This document shows, in pieces, positions 10,454 to 22,586 of a DNA stretch of 64,000 nt. This DNA is from Megamerina dolium (lineage: Eukaryota > Arthropoda > Insecta > Diptera > Megamerinidae). The DNA lies in NCBI GenBank assembly GCA_963854835.1, contig OY978530.1:15387720-15451719 (forward strand), written 5' to 3'. Below the pieces are notes generated by a model. That model had not been told where the DNA came from, ran no database searches, and saw only the letters and a program-made list of their open reading frames with translations. Made by a program: the position numbers and the translations under genes. Position 1 is the first letter of the stretch, and each line of letters begins with the position of its first letter.

Positions 10454-11754
10454 TAATGTACGACAATTATGTATTAAGACTGCCTCTAGAAAACACAATT
10501 AAAACACGATATCTGCTAATTCTTCGGTATATTTATTCGAAATATTCTCCTTCTGATTCAATATACTTGTTACATCGGTTTAATAGTGATTCAAACGCGT
10601 GTTCCAGCTCATTTTTCGGAATTGCCTCAGTGTTCTCGTCGAAGCCCGTTGTATGGTCTGAATGGCATCAAAAAGCATCCTTTCAACTTCAATTTCAGTT
10701 TTGGGAACAAAAATAAGTCGCACGGTGCCAAATCAGGTGAATGCGGTGGGTGATTTAACACAGAGACCTGATTCCGAGCCAAGAATTGACGAACAATGAG
10801 TGCTGTGTGACTCGGTGCAACAGAGTCCAAGTTTTTGGATAGCGGTATTCCAGTCGAACACGACGGATTCTGGTCATCAAACGCTTCAAAACTTCGAGGT
10901 AACATGCGGAAGTAACTGTTTGACCAGTTGGAACAAATTCTTTGTGTATAATTCCTTTGCTATCGAAGAATGTGATGAGCATTGTTTTGATTTTTGATGG
11001 AACTCTTCGTGTTTTTTTGGCTTGTGGTGAGTTTTTTGATTTCCATTCCGCACTTTGACGCTTGGTTTCTGGATCGTATTGGGAACACCATGTTTCATCA
11101 CCCGTAACAATTGTTTTCAGGAAGTTTAGATCATTTCCTGCAGCTGCAACCATGTCTCTAGAATGACTGACTCTCATTAATTTTTGGTCCTCGGTCAATG
11201 TGTGTGGAACAAATCTCGCGCAGACCTTTGTTTTGCCCAAATCTTCGTGAAGAATGAGTCGGATAGTTTCTCTGTTGATGCTTAAGGCCTCTTCCATCAT
11301 TTTTACTGAAGCATTGCGGTCTTCTGTAATAAAATCACGAACTTTCTGGATCGCTTCCGGCGCCCGCACTGAAATTGGCCTTCCTTCGTTTATTTCATCT
11401 TCCAGCGACTCTCTGCCATCCACAAACCGTTTATGCTTATAAAAACATTTGATCTTGATAAACAAGCATCGCCATACGCTTGCTGCTTCATTCCGAATGT
11501 TTCTGATGCACTTTTACCAATTTTTGCGTGGAATTTAATGACCGCTCTTTGCTCCATGTTAAAATTACAACATCAAACCAACCCGTGTTTTGTAAAATGA
11601 ATGTCAATAAACATTAAATGTCAACCAAGTGCAATGAAATTTTCACAGTTAGCAGAGGAAGGTTGAAGCTTCAAAACGCATGTGCTCACACATAGATGGC
11701 GCGCTTGGTAGCTGAGATATGGTTGGAGTCTTAATACATAATTGTCGCACCTTG
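10454..11754 (-). mobile_element. Mariner element with both inverted ends
   Basis: Ends share the 21-bp inverted repeat CGACAATTATGTATTAAGACT (10461-10481; reverse complement at 11727-11747), with a more diverged outer 7 bp, and both are flanked by TA (10452-10453 and 11755-11756). The 1.3-kb length is that of a full mariner. The transposase inside is frameshifted, so the copy is inactive. Confidence 0.9.
10627..11557 (-). pseudogene. Mariner transposase (D34D type), frameshifted
   Basis: The start is the minus-strand ATG at 11555-11557 (MEQRAVIKFHAKIG). A frameshift near 11460 moves the protein into the 10755-11465 frame, which holds the helix-turn-helix region and the first catalytic aspartate in IVTGDETWCSQYDPETK. 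A second frameshift near 10870 moves it into the frame with NHPPHSPDLAPCDLFLFPK, which contains the third aspartate. The full family length is about 345 residues, so all domains are represented but not in one frame. It catalysed cut-and-paste transposition at TA sites. Confidence 0.88.
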
Positions 11755-11757
11755 TAT

Positions 11758-12267
11758 ATGTAGCATGCTAGATATTATTCTACAAGCGCTACTACAACAT
11801 ATTTATTATATACTTTTTATCTTTAATACTGCAGTTATTGACTGATTGTGTTTGTGAATCGAATATTAAATATTTTAAATATTTTACTCTGATTATAACA
11901 TCTAACAAACGATCACATATTTCTTTTGTACACTATTGGGCTTATTATTTCAAGAAGTAGTGGGGCCATGACCGAAACCAGAGTACAGGAGTATAATATA
12001 GACATTAGCGAGTTTGGTTTCCAAAATTGATAAAGGAAGAATAAAGGTATAAAGGAATAAGAACATTTCTAAAATTAAAATGGCGATGATGACCGGCTGA
12101 ATGACGGGATGAATTCGCAACATGGAAACTTAAAATGGAGACAATTCTACACAAGAGCAGATTTTTATTTACAATTGGGTTCCAAAAGAAAGGTCCTCTT
12201 AATACTTTTAATAAATAAGAAATTTTTTTTTAAGAATTGATTTTTTTTTAAATAAGTCCAATTAACC
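11758..12267. other. Spacer, nothing recognised
   Basis: AT-rich sequence without a credible frame or repeat that I can match elsewhere in the window. Confidence 0.5.
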
Positions 12268-12535
12268 TATATAAAATTTAGCACCATATTAAAGGTCATA
12301 CAATATCCTTTCCAATGGTGTATTAAACATATTTAAAAAAAATATTTATGTATTTTTGATATTTTTTTAAATCTTCATATTTTGTCTACTGCAATTAAGT
12401 GTACACGAAAAAAATAGCGAGACAAAGGAGAATTCTGGTGATAAATGTAAATATTGTGAAAATACTTATGATCGCGATGCCGGCGTGCTATCAAGAAAGA
12501 CTTTTATGCGAAAATGCTGATAGTCGCGAAGCTAC
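12268..12535 (+). repeat. Dispersed repeat, copy 1
   Basis: The stretch around atcctttccaatggtgtatt (12304-12323) and the later segment with tcgcgatgccggcgtgctat to tcgcgaagctac (12471-12530) recur in the same order at 53130-53595. Part of it (12268-12350) also recurs inverted at 12945-13030, so the intervening SINE lies between two inverted pieces. Confidence 0.65.
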
Positions 12536-12598
12536 ATTTGAAGACATACAGGTAATTCCATCGAAAGCCATCCATATTGAAAAAATTTCATGAAGCTA

Positions 12599-12915
12599 CT
12601 GCCGTAGTTCAGTGGTTAGTCGTTGTTTTAATACCCGGCTGAAGCATAACTAATTTAATATCGAAAAGATTTTTCTTTCTAACGGTACACACCTGTCGGC
12701 AAGCAATTGGGAATTCTTCCGGCAGTAATAATTTGCCAAGAACTCTGTGACAAAGCTCAGAAAAAGTGATGTCGCATGAGTTCTGACTTTCGGAACCGGC
12801 TAAAAAAGTAGGTCCCTTCTTGCACTGTCCAAAATTTAACACGCACAACAGTAATGGAAAAGATGCTCGACCAAAGAGCGCTTCGGGGCATATAAGTGCC
12901 ACATATTTATTTACT
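12599..12915 (+). mobile_element. tRNA-derived SINE, copy 1 (diverged, internally deleted)
   Basis: It starts gccgtagttcagtggttag, a box A-like motif, but the box B region is shortened. The body (cacacctgtcggcaagcaat, ggaaccggctaaaaa, taagtgccacatatttattt) matches the other SINE copies in this window. The tail is TTTA-rich. Confidence 0.85.
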
Positions 12916-12944
12916 TTTTTTATCAATTAAAAAAAATATTAAAA

Positions 12945-13030
12945 TTATATATGCATTTTCTAAAAATATGTTTTAAATACCGTTGAAAAGGCCATTGTAT
13001 GCCTTTAAATATGGTTCTAAATTTATTATA
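12945..13030 (-). repeat. Inverted partner of the dispersed repeat
   Basis: Its reverse complement resembles 12268-12350 (attaaaggtcatacaatatc in that copy; here the equivalent is diverged). It lies on the other side of the SINE. Confidence 0.55.
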
Positions 13031-13149
13031 TTTTTTTCCACTGCTTTATATAGGAGTTACATTAAGAAGCATTCGTGGCTCACCAATTTTTTGAGGAACA
13101 GTTTCTGCCTTTAATACTTTACTACACCTGAAATATGGGTGTTTTAATG

Positions 13150-14213
13150 TTTAACATAATTCCGAGGCTTTGTACGGAAGCTATATAAAAAGTGGGCGTG
13201 GCGCGCCTTTTTCTTGTAAATCTAACTATCTTTGCAATATTAATCCACGCCTTAAATTTAGTTGCCCCATACTGAATAGTTCGTAACAAAGAGGTTTACA
13301 TTTTCTTAATTTTCGCAACTTTGTATGGTAGCCCCATTAAGAAGTGGGCGTGACGTGCTGACTTAATGCCAACATATTTTTTACAATGATATTAATATAA
13401 GTGTCAATTATAGTTGTTCTAGACAAAAATTTGCAGAAGTTACACTGTTTCAAATGAAAAGATTTCAGTCATTTTGGATAGGAGCTAAAACAAACAGTGG
13501 GCGTGGCTCGCCCATTCAAATCTAGTTATTTTTACATTGCTAATCGATAACGTAAATAAGGTTGTTCTACGCTAAATAGGTTGTAAGTTATGACGATAAA
13601 ACATTTTTTTTATTTCCTCGACTTTGTGTGGGAGCCACATAAGGGAGTGGACGTGGCACGCTGATTTTTTGCCATATTATTTGCGACTACGATATTAATC
13701 TAAGTGTCAATTATGGTTATTTTAGACATAAGATTGCAGGAGTTACAGCTGTTTCAATTTACAGACACTTTGTATGGGAGCTACTATAAAAAAAACGTGG
13801 CTCGCCCATTTCTGGCAAGGCTATGTAGCAGTATGATGTAACGCTATGTGCTAAATATTGTTGTCTCAAATGGTATATTAAGCAAGTTATAGCAAGTTAA
13901 AAATTTTGAAAATTCCGAGGTTAGCCGCTTTGAGTGCTTGGTGTGGGCGTGGCTATTGACCGATCATGCCCAATATCTATCCCCTCCGTACTCTTGGATC
14001 ATAGGTTATTTATGCCAAATGTCGTCACAATAGCTGAATATTTGCTCAAGTTATCGTGCGAACCAGCCAGGTGACGGACGGACGGAAGGACGGATATCGT
14101 TAAATCGAAAATCGAAAAGCGACACTGATCACGAATATATATACTTTTCTATATCTCCGGTGATTCCTTCAAGTGGTTACAAACATCTGACCGAAATGAA
14201 TACATATACATAT
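13150..14213 (+). repeat. Degenerate tandem repeat with GTGGGCGTGGC motifs and a GACGGACGGA end
   Basis: Units of roughly 150 bp recur at about 13190, 13345, 13497, 13645 and 13790. Each has a gtgggcgtggc-like box followed by an AT-rich stretch with ctaagtgtcaattatgg. The array is followed by gacggacggacggaaggacg (14075-14094) and a segment ending ttcaagtggttacaaacatc (14167-14186). The last segment recurs inverted at 17052-17105 and, diverged, near 62030-62105. It is a non-coding dispersed fly repeat; the family name is not known to me. Confidence 0.7.
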
Positions 14214-14255
14214 ATATATGTACATATATATATATATATATATATATAGATAGAT

Positions 14256-14300
<45 letters not shown>

Positions 14301-14398
14301 TACATATATATAAATATACAAATATATAAATATATATATATATAAATATACATATATATAAATATACATATATATATACATACATATATATGTATATA
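14203..14398. repeat. (TA)n/(ATAC)n tract
   Basis: Pure alternating AT with interspersed tac and taa. The long Tyr/Ile-rich frames across it are artefacts. Confidence 0.95.
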
Positions 14399-14436
14399 CT
14401 TACTTACTTATGTGGCCATAACAACCGAATATCGAT

Positions 14437-15808
14437 TTAGGCCGAAAATAAAATGCTTCGCCAGCCATCTCTGTTCTTCGCCAGCTGGCGCCAGTTAGAA
14501 ATTCCAAGCGCCGTCAGGTTCTCCAGTACTTGGTCTTTCCACCGGAGGTTTGGTCTTCCTCTTCTGCGCCGTCCTCCAGCGGGTTCCGAATATAACACCT
14601 TCTTAGCTGGAGCGTGTTCTTCCATTCGCTCGACATGACCTAGCCAGCGCAGCCGCTGGATTTTGATGCGCTTTACTATGTCAATATCGGCATACAGCTC
14701 GTACAGCTCATAGTTGTACCTTATTCGGTACTCGCCACCAACGCAAATAGGTCCAAAGATCCTGCGTAGAACTTTTCTCTCGAAAACTCCAAGCATTCGC
14801 TCGTCCGAGGTGGAAATTGTCCAGGATTCAGCGCCATATGTTAGCACAGGCATGATGAGAGACTTGTAGAGTGTAGTTTTCGTTCTTCGAGAGAGGGCTC
14901 GACTTCTCAGTTGCTTACTCAGCCCAAAGTAACACCTGTTAGCAAGAGTTATCCTACGCATGATCTCCAAGCTGACGTCATTACTGCTGTTAATGCTGGT
15001 TCCAAGATAGACAAAGTCCCTTACTACTTCAAAAGCGTAGTTGTCAACAGTGACGTGCTGTCCAAGATGCCGGGACTCTTTGTTTGTTGACTCTAGATAC
15101 TTCGTCTTGCCCTCGTTCACCGTTAGACCCATCCGACGCGACTCTCTTTCCAATTCTGAGAATGCTGCACTGACTGCTCGCGTGTTCATGCCGATTATGT
15201 CAATATCGTCGGCATACGCCAACAGCATGACACTTTTGTTGAAGATAGTGCCATTATGTCGTAGATCAGCAGCTCGTATTATTTTCTCCATAATAAGATT
15301 GAAGAAGTCGCACGATAACGAATCACCTTGTCTGAAACCCCGTACGGTATTAAACGGTGCGGAGAGGTCCTTCCCAATTTTCACTGCACAACGGGAGTTA
15401 TGCAGTGTCATTCTACAAAGTCGAATGAGCTTTGCAGGAATACCGAACTCAGACATTGTTGCGTATAGGTAATCCCTTACCGGACTGTCGAAAGCGGCTT
15501 TAAAATCAACAAATAGGTGGTGTGTCGATCTGTTTTTCTTGGGCCTTCTCCAGGATTTGGCGCAGTGTGAAAATCTGGTCGATGGTGGATTTACCAGGTC
15601 TGAAGCCACACTGATACGGTCCAATCAGGTTGCTGAGCATAGGCTTCAACCTTTCACACAGTACGCTCGATAGAACCTTGTATGCGATGCTCAGGAGACT
15701 TATTCCACGGTAGTTGGCTCAAATTGTGGGGTCTCCTTTTTTATGTACAGGACAAAGAACACTGAGCCTCCAATCATCAGGCATGCTTTCATCCGACCAT
15801 ATTCTGCT
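14437..15808 (-). pseudogene. LINE reverse transcriptase, main part
   Basis: The 395-residue frame 14437-15624 holds FVDFKAAFDSPVR (RT block A), GFRQGDSLSCDFFNLIM, the catalytic VMLLAYADDIDIIG near residue 135, and the long C-terminal region with LVYLGTSINS-like DFVYLGTSINSSNDVSLE, RLRWLGHVERM and GRRRRGRPNLRWKDQV. Upstream in other frames (15625-15808) come GFRPGKSTIDQIF and ANYRGISLLS, with an in-frame stop and one frameshift. The C-terminal RWLGHVERM...GRPxLRWKD signature is shared by a large arthropod LINE group; I am unsure of the clade. It has no RNase H. Confidence 0.88.
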
Positions 15809-16176
15809 GGTGGTGCCGTAGCTCAGTGGTTAGTGTGTTCGCCTTCTGATCTGTAGGTCGTGGTTCAATACCCGGCTGATGCATAACAAATTTAATATCG
15901 AAAAGATTTTTCTTTCGAACGGTACCCACCTGTCGACAAGCAATTGGCAATTCTTCCGACAGTAACAACTTGCCATGAAAAAGCTTCTAAAAAGAACTCT
16001 GTGACAAAGCTCAGAAAAAGTGATGTCACAAGTGTTCTGCCGTTCGGAACCGGCTAAAATAAGTAGGTCCATTCTAATACTGTCCAAAATTTAAGACACA
16101 CAACAGTAATGGAAGAGAAGCTCGGCCAATGAGCCCTTTGGGGCTTTAAGTGCCACATATTTATTTATTTTATTTT
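15809..16176 (+). mobile_element. tRNA-derived SINE, copy 2, full length with target-site duplication
   Basis: The 5' part reads GCCGTAGCTCAGTGGTTAG (box A-like) followed 35 bp later by GTGGTTCAATACCC (box B-like). The remainder is a 300-bp tRNA-unrelated body ending in cacata and a TTTA-rich tail. It is flanked by a perfect 10-bp duplication, ATATTCTGCT (15799-15808 and 16177-16186), and interrupts the LINE, so it inserted after the LINE. Confidence 0.95.
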
Positions 16177-16186
16177 ATATTCTGCT

Positions 16187-16510
16187 TATGAGCTGGTGCA
16201 TGCGGGTGAGGAGCTCATCGCCTCCGGTCTTAAACAACTCGGCAGGCAGGCCATCGGCACCTGCAGCTTTGTTGTTCTTCAGCCTTAAAATGGCCGTTTG
16301 AACCTCGTCATAGTTGGGTGGTGGAATATCAACACCATCATCTGTAATTGGGGTTTTCGGGCAAACTCCTCCACTGGCGGAATTGTTCGTAGCATCGCCA
16401 TTCAGTAACGTGGAGAAGTGTTCCCTCAATAGGCTCAGTACACTCTGGACATCCGTAACCAGATTCTCATTTCCATCACGACAAGAAGAGGCTCCGGGAT
16501 TTAAACCTCC
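16187..16510 (-). pseudogene. LINE ORF, part upstream of the SINE insertion
   Basis: The minus frame reads [20 protein letters not shown] then [20 protein letters not shown], the segment that precedes the reverse transcriptase fingers in LINEs. It continues on the other side of the SINE in the expected order and orientation. Sequence further 5' (the endonuclease) is replaced by a (TA)n tract at 16511. Confidence 0.85.
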
Positions 16511-17283
<773 letters not shown>

Positions 17284-17291
17284 ACACATTG

Positions 17292-17484
17292 ATTCTGTGA
17301 GGGATGGGGTGCCAGGTGAACTCGTTCCAACGATGGTTGCTTCCCCCACGTGATCGTGGTGTGTGTGAGTGCAGGGATATTTGTTTGTGAAAGCTGTTGC
17401 TATTGTGTCTTGGTGATATAGGTGATGATGTGTTTTGTGTTTCTGCTGTTGCAGCTGCTGCTGCGATGTTGTGTTCTTTATACG
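17292..17484 (+). repeat. Dispersed repeat A, copy 1
   Basis: From gggtgccaggtgaactcgtt to gcgatgttgtgttctttat it matches 24104-24279 with few differences. In both places a tRNA-derived SINE follows in the same orientation. It has no coding capacity that I can support. Confidence 0.75.
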
Positions 17485-17666
17485 CGATTATTTTCTTTTT
17501 GTAAATATACAATATTTATTTTACGTTATCGTTTTAACTATATAAAGCGAGATTTAAATTTTTGCGCGCACTGGCTGTCTATATATTTCGAGAATAAGAA
17601 TAAATAGGTAATCAAAACAGGCGATCAGAAGAGAAAATGTTATATGAGTAAAAGGGAGGAGTAAGT

Positions 17667-17984
17667 ACCGTAGCTCAGTGGTTAGTGTGTTCTGTGTGTG
17701 TGTTCTGATCTGTAGGTCGTGGTTCACTACTCGGCTGATGCATAACAAATTTAATATCGAAAAGATTTTTCTTTCGAACGGTATCCACCTGTCGGCAAGC
17801 AATTGGCAATTCTTCCGACAGTAACAACTTGCCATGAAAAAGCTTCTAAAAAGAACCGGCTGTTCGGAACCGGCTAAAATAAGTAGGTCCTTTCTAATAC
17901 TGTCCAAAATTTAAAACGCACAACAGTAATAGAAGAGAAGCTCGGCCAATGAGCCCTTTGGGGCTTTAAGTGCCACATATTTAC
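17667..17984 (+). mobile_element. tRNA-derived SINE, copy 3
   Basis: Starts accgtagctcagtggttag, with an extra tgtgtg repeat before the box B-like gtggttcactactc. It lacks about 40 bp in the middle compared with copy 2. The end reads gtgccacatatttac. Confidence 0.88.
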
Positions 17985-18890
17985 ATATGGAGGTTTGCCA
18001 ACCTGCTCCAATTAAGCAAAACAAACAGTGCACGCGTCTTACTCTGGCATAGACATTCCGCCCCACTTGCAAGTAGTACAAAAGTATCTCACGATTGGTT
18101 GATGATGGGTGGGGTCTTCACTGCATGCTCCAAGCATATAGTTTTTAATGGGTTATTGAAATAAAACTGACTATAAGTCATGGGGGAGAGATGCCACACG
18201 TCACTCCGTTTCGAACCGCAAAAGGATGTACGCAGATGCCACTGAGTTCGATAAGAATTGTCAACGGCATTGAACATGCTCATATTAGTTCTACAAGAAC
18301 CATGTGAATGATGATAAATTATATCTATATTTAAACCGTAAGTTTTCGGGGGAAGTATATCGGGATTGACGCTTTATAAACTACTTTTCCTTCCAGAAGG
18401 ATTTGTTGAGAGTATAAATATATAAGAGCTGGTCGTAGACTAGATTTACGGGAGAGAAATATTTTTCTTCGAGATATTAGATTTGCTGGATTGTCAGAAC
18501 ATGTAGCGCTTCCGACAATTTCTCAACTCAGCTAGATTTAGAGTGTTTCGGGTTCATGATAGTTCAATCGTAAACTCGGTTCATGAATATGCAGCAAACA
18601 ATGTGAAATATGGGATTATTCATACGCATGTAAACTACACCAGGGCATAGTTTCACTGAAGCAGTTACAGTGAACTGAACAACATGAGAGAGGAATGCGT
18701 ATGACGGTCAGAATCGCGTACTCTGACAAAACGTTGCTACATAATACGGGTGTGGCTTCAAACCATAATTCTCATCGGGAGGCCAGTTTTAGGCATGATC
18801 GAATTCATTGGCATTCGAGTACAAATGTTCTCGTTGATTGAACAACCTTACTCTAAGGTATCATTTGAATTCACCATTCTATTGAATATC
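17985..18890. other. Region without recognised genes
   Basis: The sequence is less AT-rich than its surroundings and unlike simple repeats, but I found no frame matching a known family. It lies downstream (minus strand) of BEL/Pao gag pieces and could be decayed pol of that element. Confidence 0.4.
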
Positions 18891-18899
18891 GTTGTATAG

Positions 18900-19407
18900 A
18901 ACGGATTATGTGTTGTAGTCATTTTGGACGGGAGTTGTCTTCGTCTTGTATGCAATCTGTAAGATCGATCCTTTGAATCTGGGGGGAGCATTCTATAACA
19001 GTGAACATTCCGCTTTGCTCTCGGGTCATGCCTTGCTCTATGAAGCAGGGAATGATGTTGCTTCCCACTAAGTCGGCATGGAAACTAGCTAGGGCACTTT
19101 GTAAGAGTATGTGAAGTTGCCAAGCAGTTTATGCAAATTTTCTGATGACGCACAAAGAGTATTCTCTCTTCAACCGTAAGTTTGGAGAATTCTGTGCGTT
19201 GCCGTAGGGGGGCATGCCTCTACATAGCGGGCAGCATGTCTTCGAAACAGTAGTGTTTAACGAAATAACACTCTTAGTTGTTTGGAGGGATTTATTGGGA
19301 ATTGTAGCCTGTTTTCGACTACACATTTGTGTTTGAAGCTTATCACATCGAGCGTAAGAAGATGAATATGGAAGTTTATAGAAACTGATGTAGAGGTACC
19401 ATATCAT
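18900..19407 (-). pseudogene. gag: BEL/Pao gag fragment with zinc-knuckle region, degenerate
   Basis: Minus-strand frame 19129-19407 ends with TCCPLCRGMPPYGN and LRLKREYSLCVIRKFA, matching the first cysteine cluster of BEL/Pao Gag. The next part in another frame reads QHHSLLHRAR near 19050, the conserved end of the knuckle region. Stops and shifts occur between them. A second, separate piece of the same type lies at 19950-21281. Confidence 0.65.
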
Positions 19408-19949
19408 CGTATATGCATACCACTGTGCATAGCACTATACTGTACTGTACAACAATACATTACGTACATACAAATATGCTTGCACATTGTCAACATATGT
19501 ATATCATTATGTACATACATATTCATACATACATATCTACTTTTGTTTTACTTTTGTTTACATTTCGCTTTTCTTTAAAGGCACAGGCAACATGATATGC
19601 TGATATTTTCGATCACTTGCATTGATATAGAAATTTACATAATTTACAAAATTATGAATTTTTGTGACGCCATTTAAGTGTTATGTATGTATGACCAATT
19701 AACCCAAATCTAAGCATTGATTTTTGCTGCAATCTAGGTGTTGAATGATCTAGGCCACCTTATGGAAATAGATGGGAATATGGGAAATTCTGGAAAGAAT
19801 TATTCCGTAGAAATAGAGCCGATATTTGAAATAAAGAATCAGAATTAAACTAACACGAATACGTTGTAGTTTACTTTCTTAATATCAAGCTAGTAGTGGC
19901 AACACACGAGCTGTCAATTAATGGAGCGGTGCAACCGCTTTGACGGACG
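19408..19949. other. Spacer, nothing recognised
   Basis: Contains short TACATA-type repeats near 19490-19540 and no credible gene. Confidence 0.5.
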
Positions 19950-21281
19950 CTAGGACAGAGACATAGTTATTAGTTTAGTTGGTCCTATATGAGGCAATCC
20001 TTGCCCACGACATTCCTTAACTCGAACGATCCCATCATCCTCTTTTTCTATTACATGGCGATCTCTTTCTATTACACTGATTCTGCTGTGGAACGATGAA
20101 ACCGTTCTACGGATGTCGTATTTATTGGATTGAGGATTGTTGTGATGGGAGCTGTATCCAAAGTTGTATTGCAACACCTCGCAGCAGAGAAATGCAAGTG
20201 CGCTGACAGGCACGTTCAGCTGATGTTTCAGTGGGAGTTGATTCACAACGAGTTCTGGAAGCATTCTCTAGCCTATGAAGTAGGGAATTGTGTCTTTGTC
20301 GACACGATGATGGATCAATGGCGAAGAGGGTGTGTCTTTCGGCACAATGGACAACCGTGATTGGTGACACTGGCATGATAAATGCTAATTCCCTATGACT
20401 CTACCGGAGGTCTATTTGTTCACTGGGTGGTTTGAATCGACCGGGTTGCTGATTCTATGGTTGCCTGAGTTGCCGAGTTGGTTGTTGGCTGGATTGCCGA
20501 TATCATACCGATCTGTAGGAAAGGCGTCGAAATCACACCATTTCCGAATTTCTCGCTTGTTTTTTAATGACTGCTCCGAAAGACATAATGTGGTATACGG
20601 GAGTTTTGTGGAGCACAAATACAGAATAATAGCGTCCCAATGACTTGTGTCAATCTGCAGGAGCTTCAAATTCGTGATGCAGTCGTTCAGTGTGTGCTGT
20701 AAGCGCTTCAAATGTGGGCCGGTTTCTTGCACGACCGGTTGCAAGTTCAATTGGGTGTTGATAAGTATACGCTTATTATCATAGCGTTCTTCTAAATTGT
20801 ACCACGCTATCGAGAAGCCATAATTAGTCAACGGAGTTGGTTTATGATATTGTGTGCTTCGCCACGATTTTTTTGTAATAAATGGTACAACTTTTCTACG
20901 GGACTTAGACTGGGATTATTTATGTACAAGGCCGTGAACATATCTCGAAAGCTTGGCCACGAAACATAATCGCCCGAAAAACATTATATGTCGCACGGAG
21001 GCAGCTGAATAGCTGGAAACGAATATTGATGAGATAGGTTTATATCGGGAGGACCGGGAATTTCGGGAGATACCATCTCAGTGTTCAGTTCATGAAGATG
21101 AGCATTAATTTTAGAGAGGCACCGGACATAAGAGGTGTAACATTCTCTATATACCTCTTTAATTTGGCTAATATCGACACCTTCAGCGACTTCCTCTGTT
21201 ATAACAGTGTGATATGCTGTTCTGCAATCACTCCACAGGGACTGGTATTGCTTTTTCAGATTTAAACAGATTGAGATTTGA
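19950..21281 (-). pseudogene. gag: BEL/Pao gag (DUF1759-like core), degenerate
   Basis: From the minus-strand ATG at 21281 several frames can be followed. Near 21230-21110 comes EEVAEGVDISQIKEVYRECY. Near 20990-20880 is GDYVSWPSFRDMFTALYIN, the hallmark of BEL/Pao Gag. Frame 20412-20831 reads IAWYNLEERYDNKRILINTQ and SHWDAIILYLCSTKLP, the DUF1759-type core. Near 20290 RHNSLLHR marks the knuckle end. Stops and frameshifts separate these. No LTR for this copy was identified. Confidence 0.8.
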
Positions 21282-21284
21282 CAT

Positions 21285-21884
21285 GATGAGGTTAACTCGT
21301 AAAATTACAGAATTACAAAATTCGAAATGGAGATAAGACCGGGAAAGAAATCAAGACAAATCTGAATTTCTGCTTACCTAAATTGTGTTCTGCAAGAAAG
21401 TAATCCAAAAGACGTAGTCTTAAATAGTAAAGCTAAGTGAAACCAGTATGCGAACTTATGAGATATGTGATATTTGTATATAAAAATACACGTATGTAAT
21501 ATGTATAGGAAAATAACCGCGGGACCGAATAACAGTTTGGGAATCACTGTATTGGACTTTCCAGAACTTGTACTATATTATCTCTTACCAAGAATTAACT
21601 AATATTATATTTGTTCGCACTGTAGCAACTTAGGGTCGAGAGTGACTGGGTGTGTTCTCAATAGAAAATAGTATACAATTGTTGTTACAATTCTATTTCT
21701 TGTGTATAAGCCAGTACAAATATATTTTGTTGCTAATAGACATAAGCAAAACCATAAGTAGGGAGAACAATTTTTAGTAACAATATATAGTACCGCTATA
21801 CTTATAATAATATAACATATTTTGTTGTTGTGATTGTATGAATATAATCAACAGTATGCTGATTTAATGTGATGAGTATGTCTA
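21285..21884. other. Spacer, nothing recognised
   Basis: AT-rich sequence upstream of the BEL/Pao gag on the minus strand. It may contain its leader or LTR, but I see no PBS or LTR match. Confidence 0.4.
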
Positions 21885-21899
21885 CGGGCGGATTGATAA

Positions 21900-22192
21900 T
21901 GAAGCTACCTAAGTAGGAAAAAAACATTTTTTTTTTCAAAAACCTTTTTACTTCGACACACTTAGTAAGACGATATTCCAACTTTTTTATACCATCTGAA
22001 TAATACGATTTCGGGAACCCCTCAAAATACGCGTTAGTTTCGGTAATCACTTCTTCGTTTGAGCTGAATCTTTTTCCTGCGAGCTATTTTTTCAAGTTTG
22101 GAAACAGGAAAAAGTCACTAGGAGCTAAATCTGGGTTATAAGTTGGATAATCAACCAATTCGAAGTGTATTTCAAGTAATTTTAGCATCGTA
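21900..22192 (-). pseudogene. Mariner transposase, C-terminal part
   Basis: The minus strand reads DYPTYNPDLAPSDFFLFPNL, which carries the third catalytic aspartate, then a stop in LKK*LAGKRF and ITETNAYFEGFPKSYY...LTKCVEVK. It continues the N-terminal part located beyond the SINE. Confidence 0.82.
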
Positions 22193-22204
22193 TCTAATGC
22201 TGTG

Positions 22205-22574
22205 GGTGCCGTAGCTCAGTGGTTAGTGTGTTCGCCTTCTGATCTGTAGGTCGTGGTTCAATCCCCGGCTGATGCGTAACAAATTTAATATCGATAAGAT
22301 TTTTCTTTCGAATGGTACCCACCTGTCGGCAAGCAATTGGCAATTCTTCCGACAGTAACGACTTGCCATGAAAAAGCTTCTTAAAGAACTCTGTGACAAA
22401 GCTCAGAAAAAGTGATGTCACAAGTGTTCTGCCGTTCGGAACCGGCTAAAATAAGTAGGTCCCTTCTAATACTGTCCAAATTTAAGACGCACAACAGTAA
22501 TGGAAGAGAAGCTCGGCCAATGAGCCCTTTGGGGCTTTAAGTGCCACATAAAAAAAAAAAAAAAAAAAAAAAAA
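22205..22574 (+). mobile_element. tRNA-derived SINE, copy 4, poly(A)-tailed, with target-site duplication
   Basis: Full-length copy with GCCGTAGCTCAGTGGTTAG and GGTTCAATCCCCGGC (box A- and B-like). It ends in about 25 A. Flanks tctaatgctgtg (22193-22204) and tctaatgatgtg (22575-22586) are an 11/12 target-site duplication, so it entered an existing mariner. Confidence 0.95.
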
Positions 22575-22586
22575 TCTAATGATGTG

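Noticed and set aside
15830..16087. Minus-strand frame reading LLILAGSERQNTCDITFSEL and its relatives at 12609, 17554, 22194 and 44475
   Set aside because: The same peptide recurs only because all are copies of the SINE body; it is non-coding repeat sequence.
22205..22275. tRNA-like segments with box A and box B at each SINE start
   Set aside because: They lack a consistent cloverleaf and are always joined to the SINE body, so they are SINE heads and not tRNA genes.
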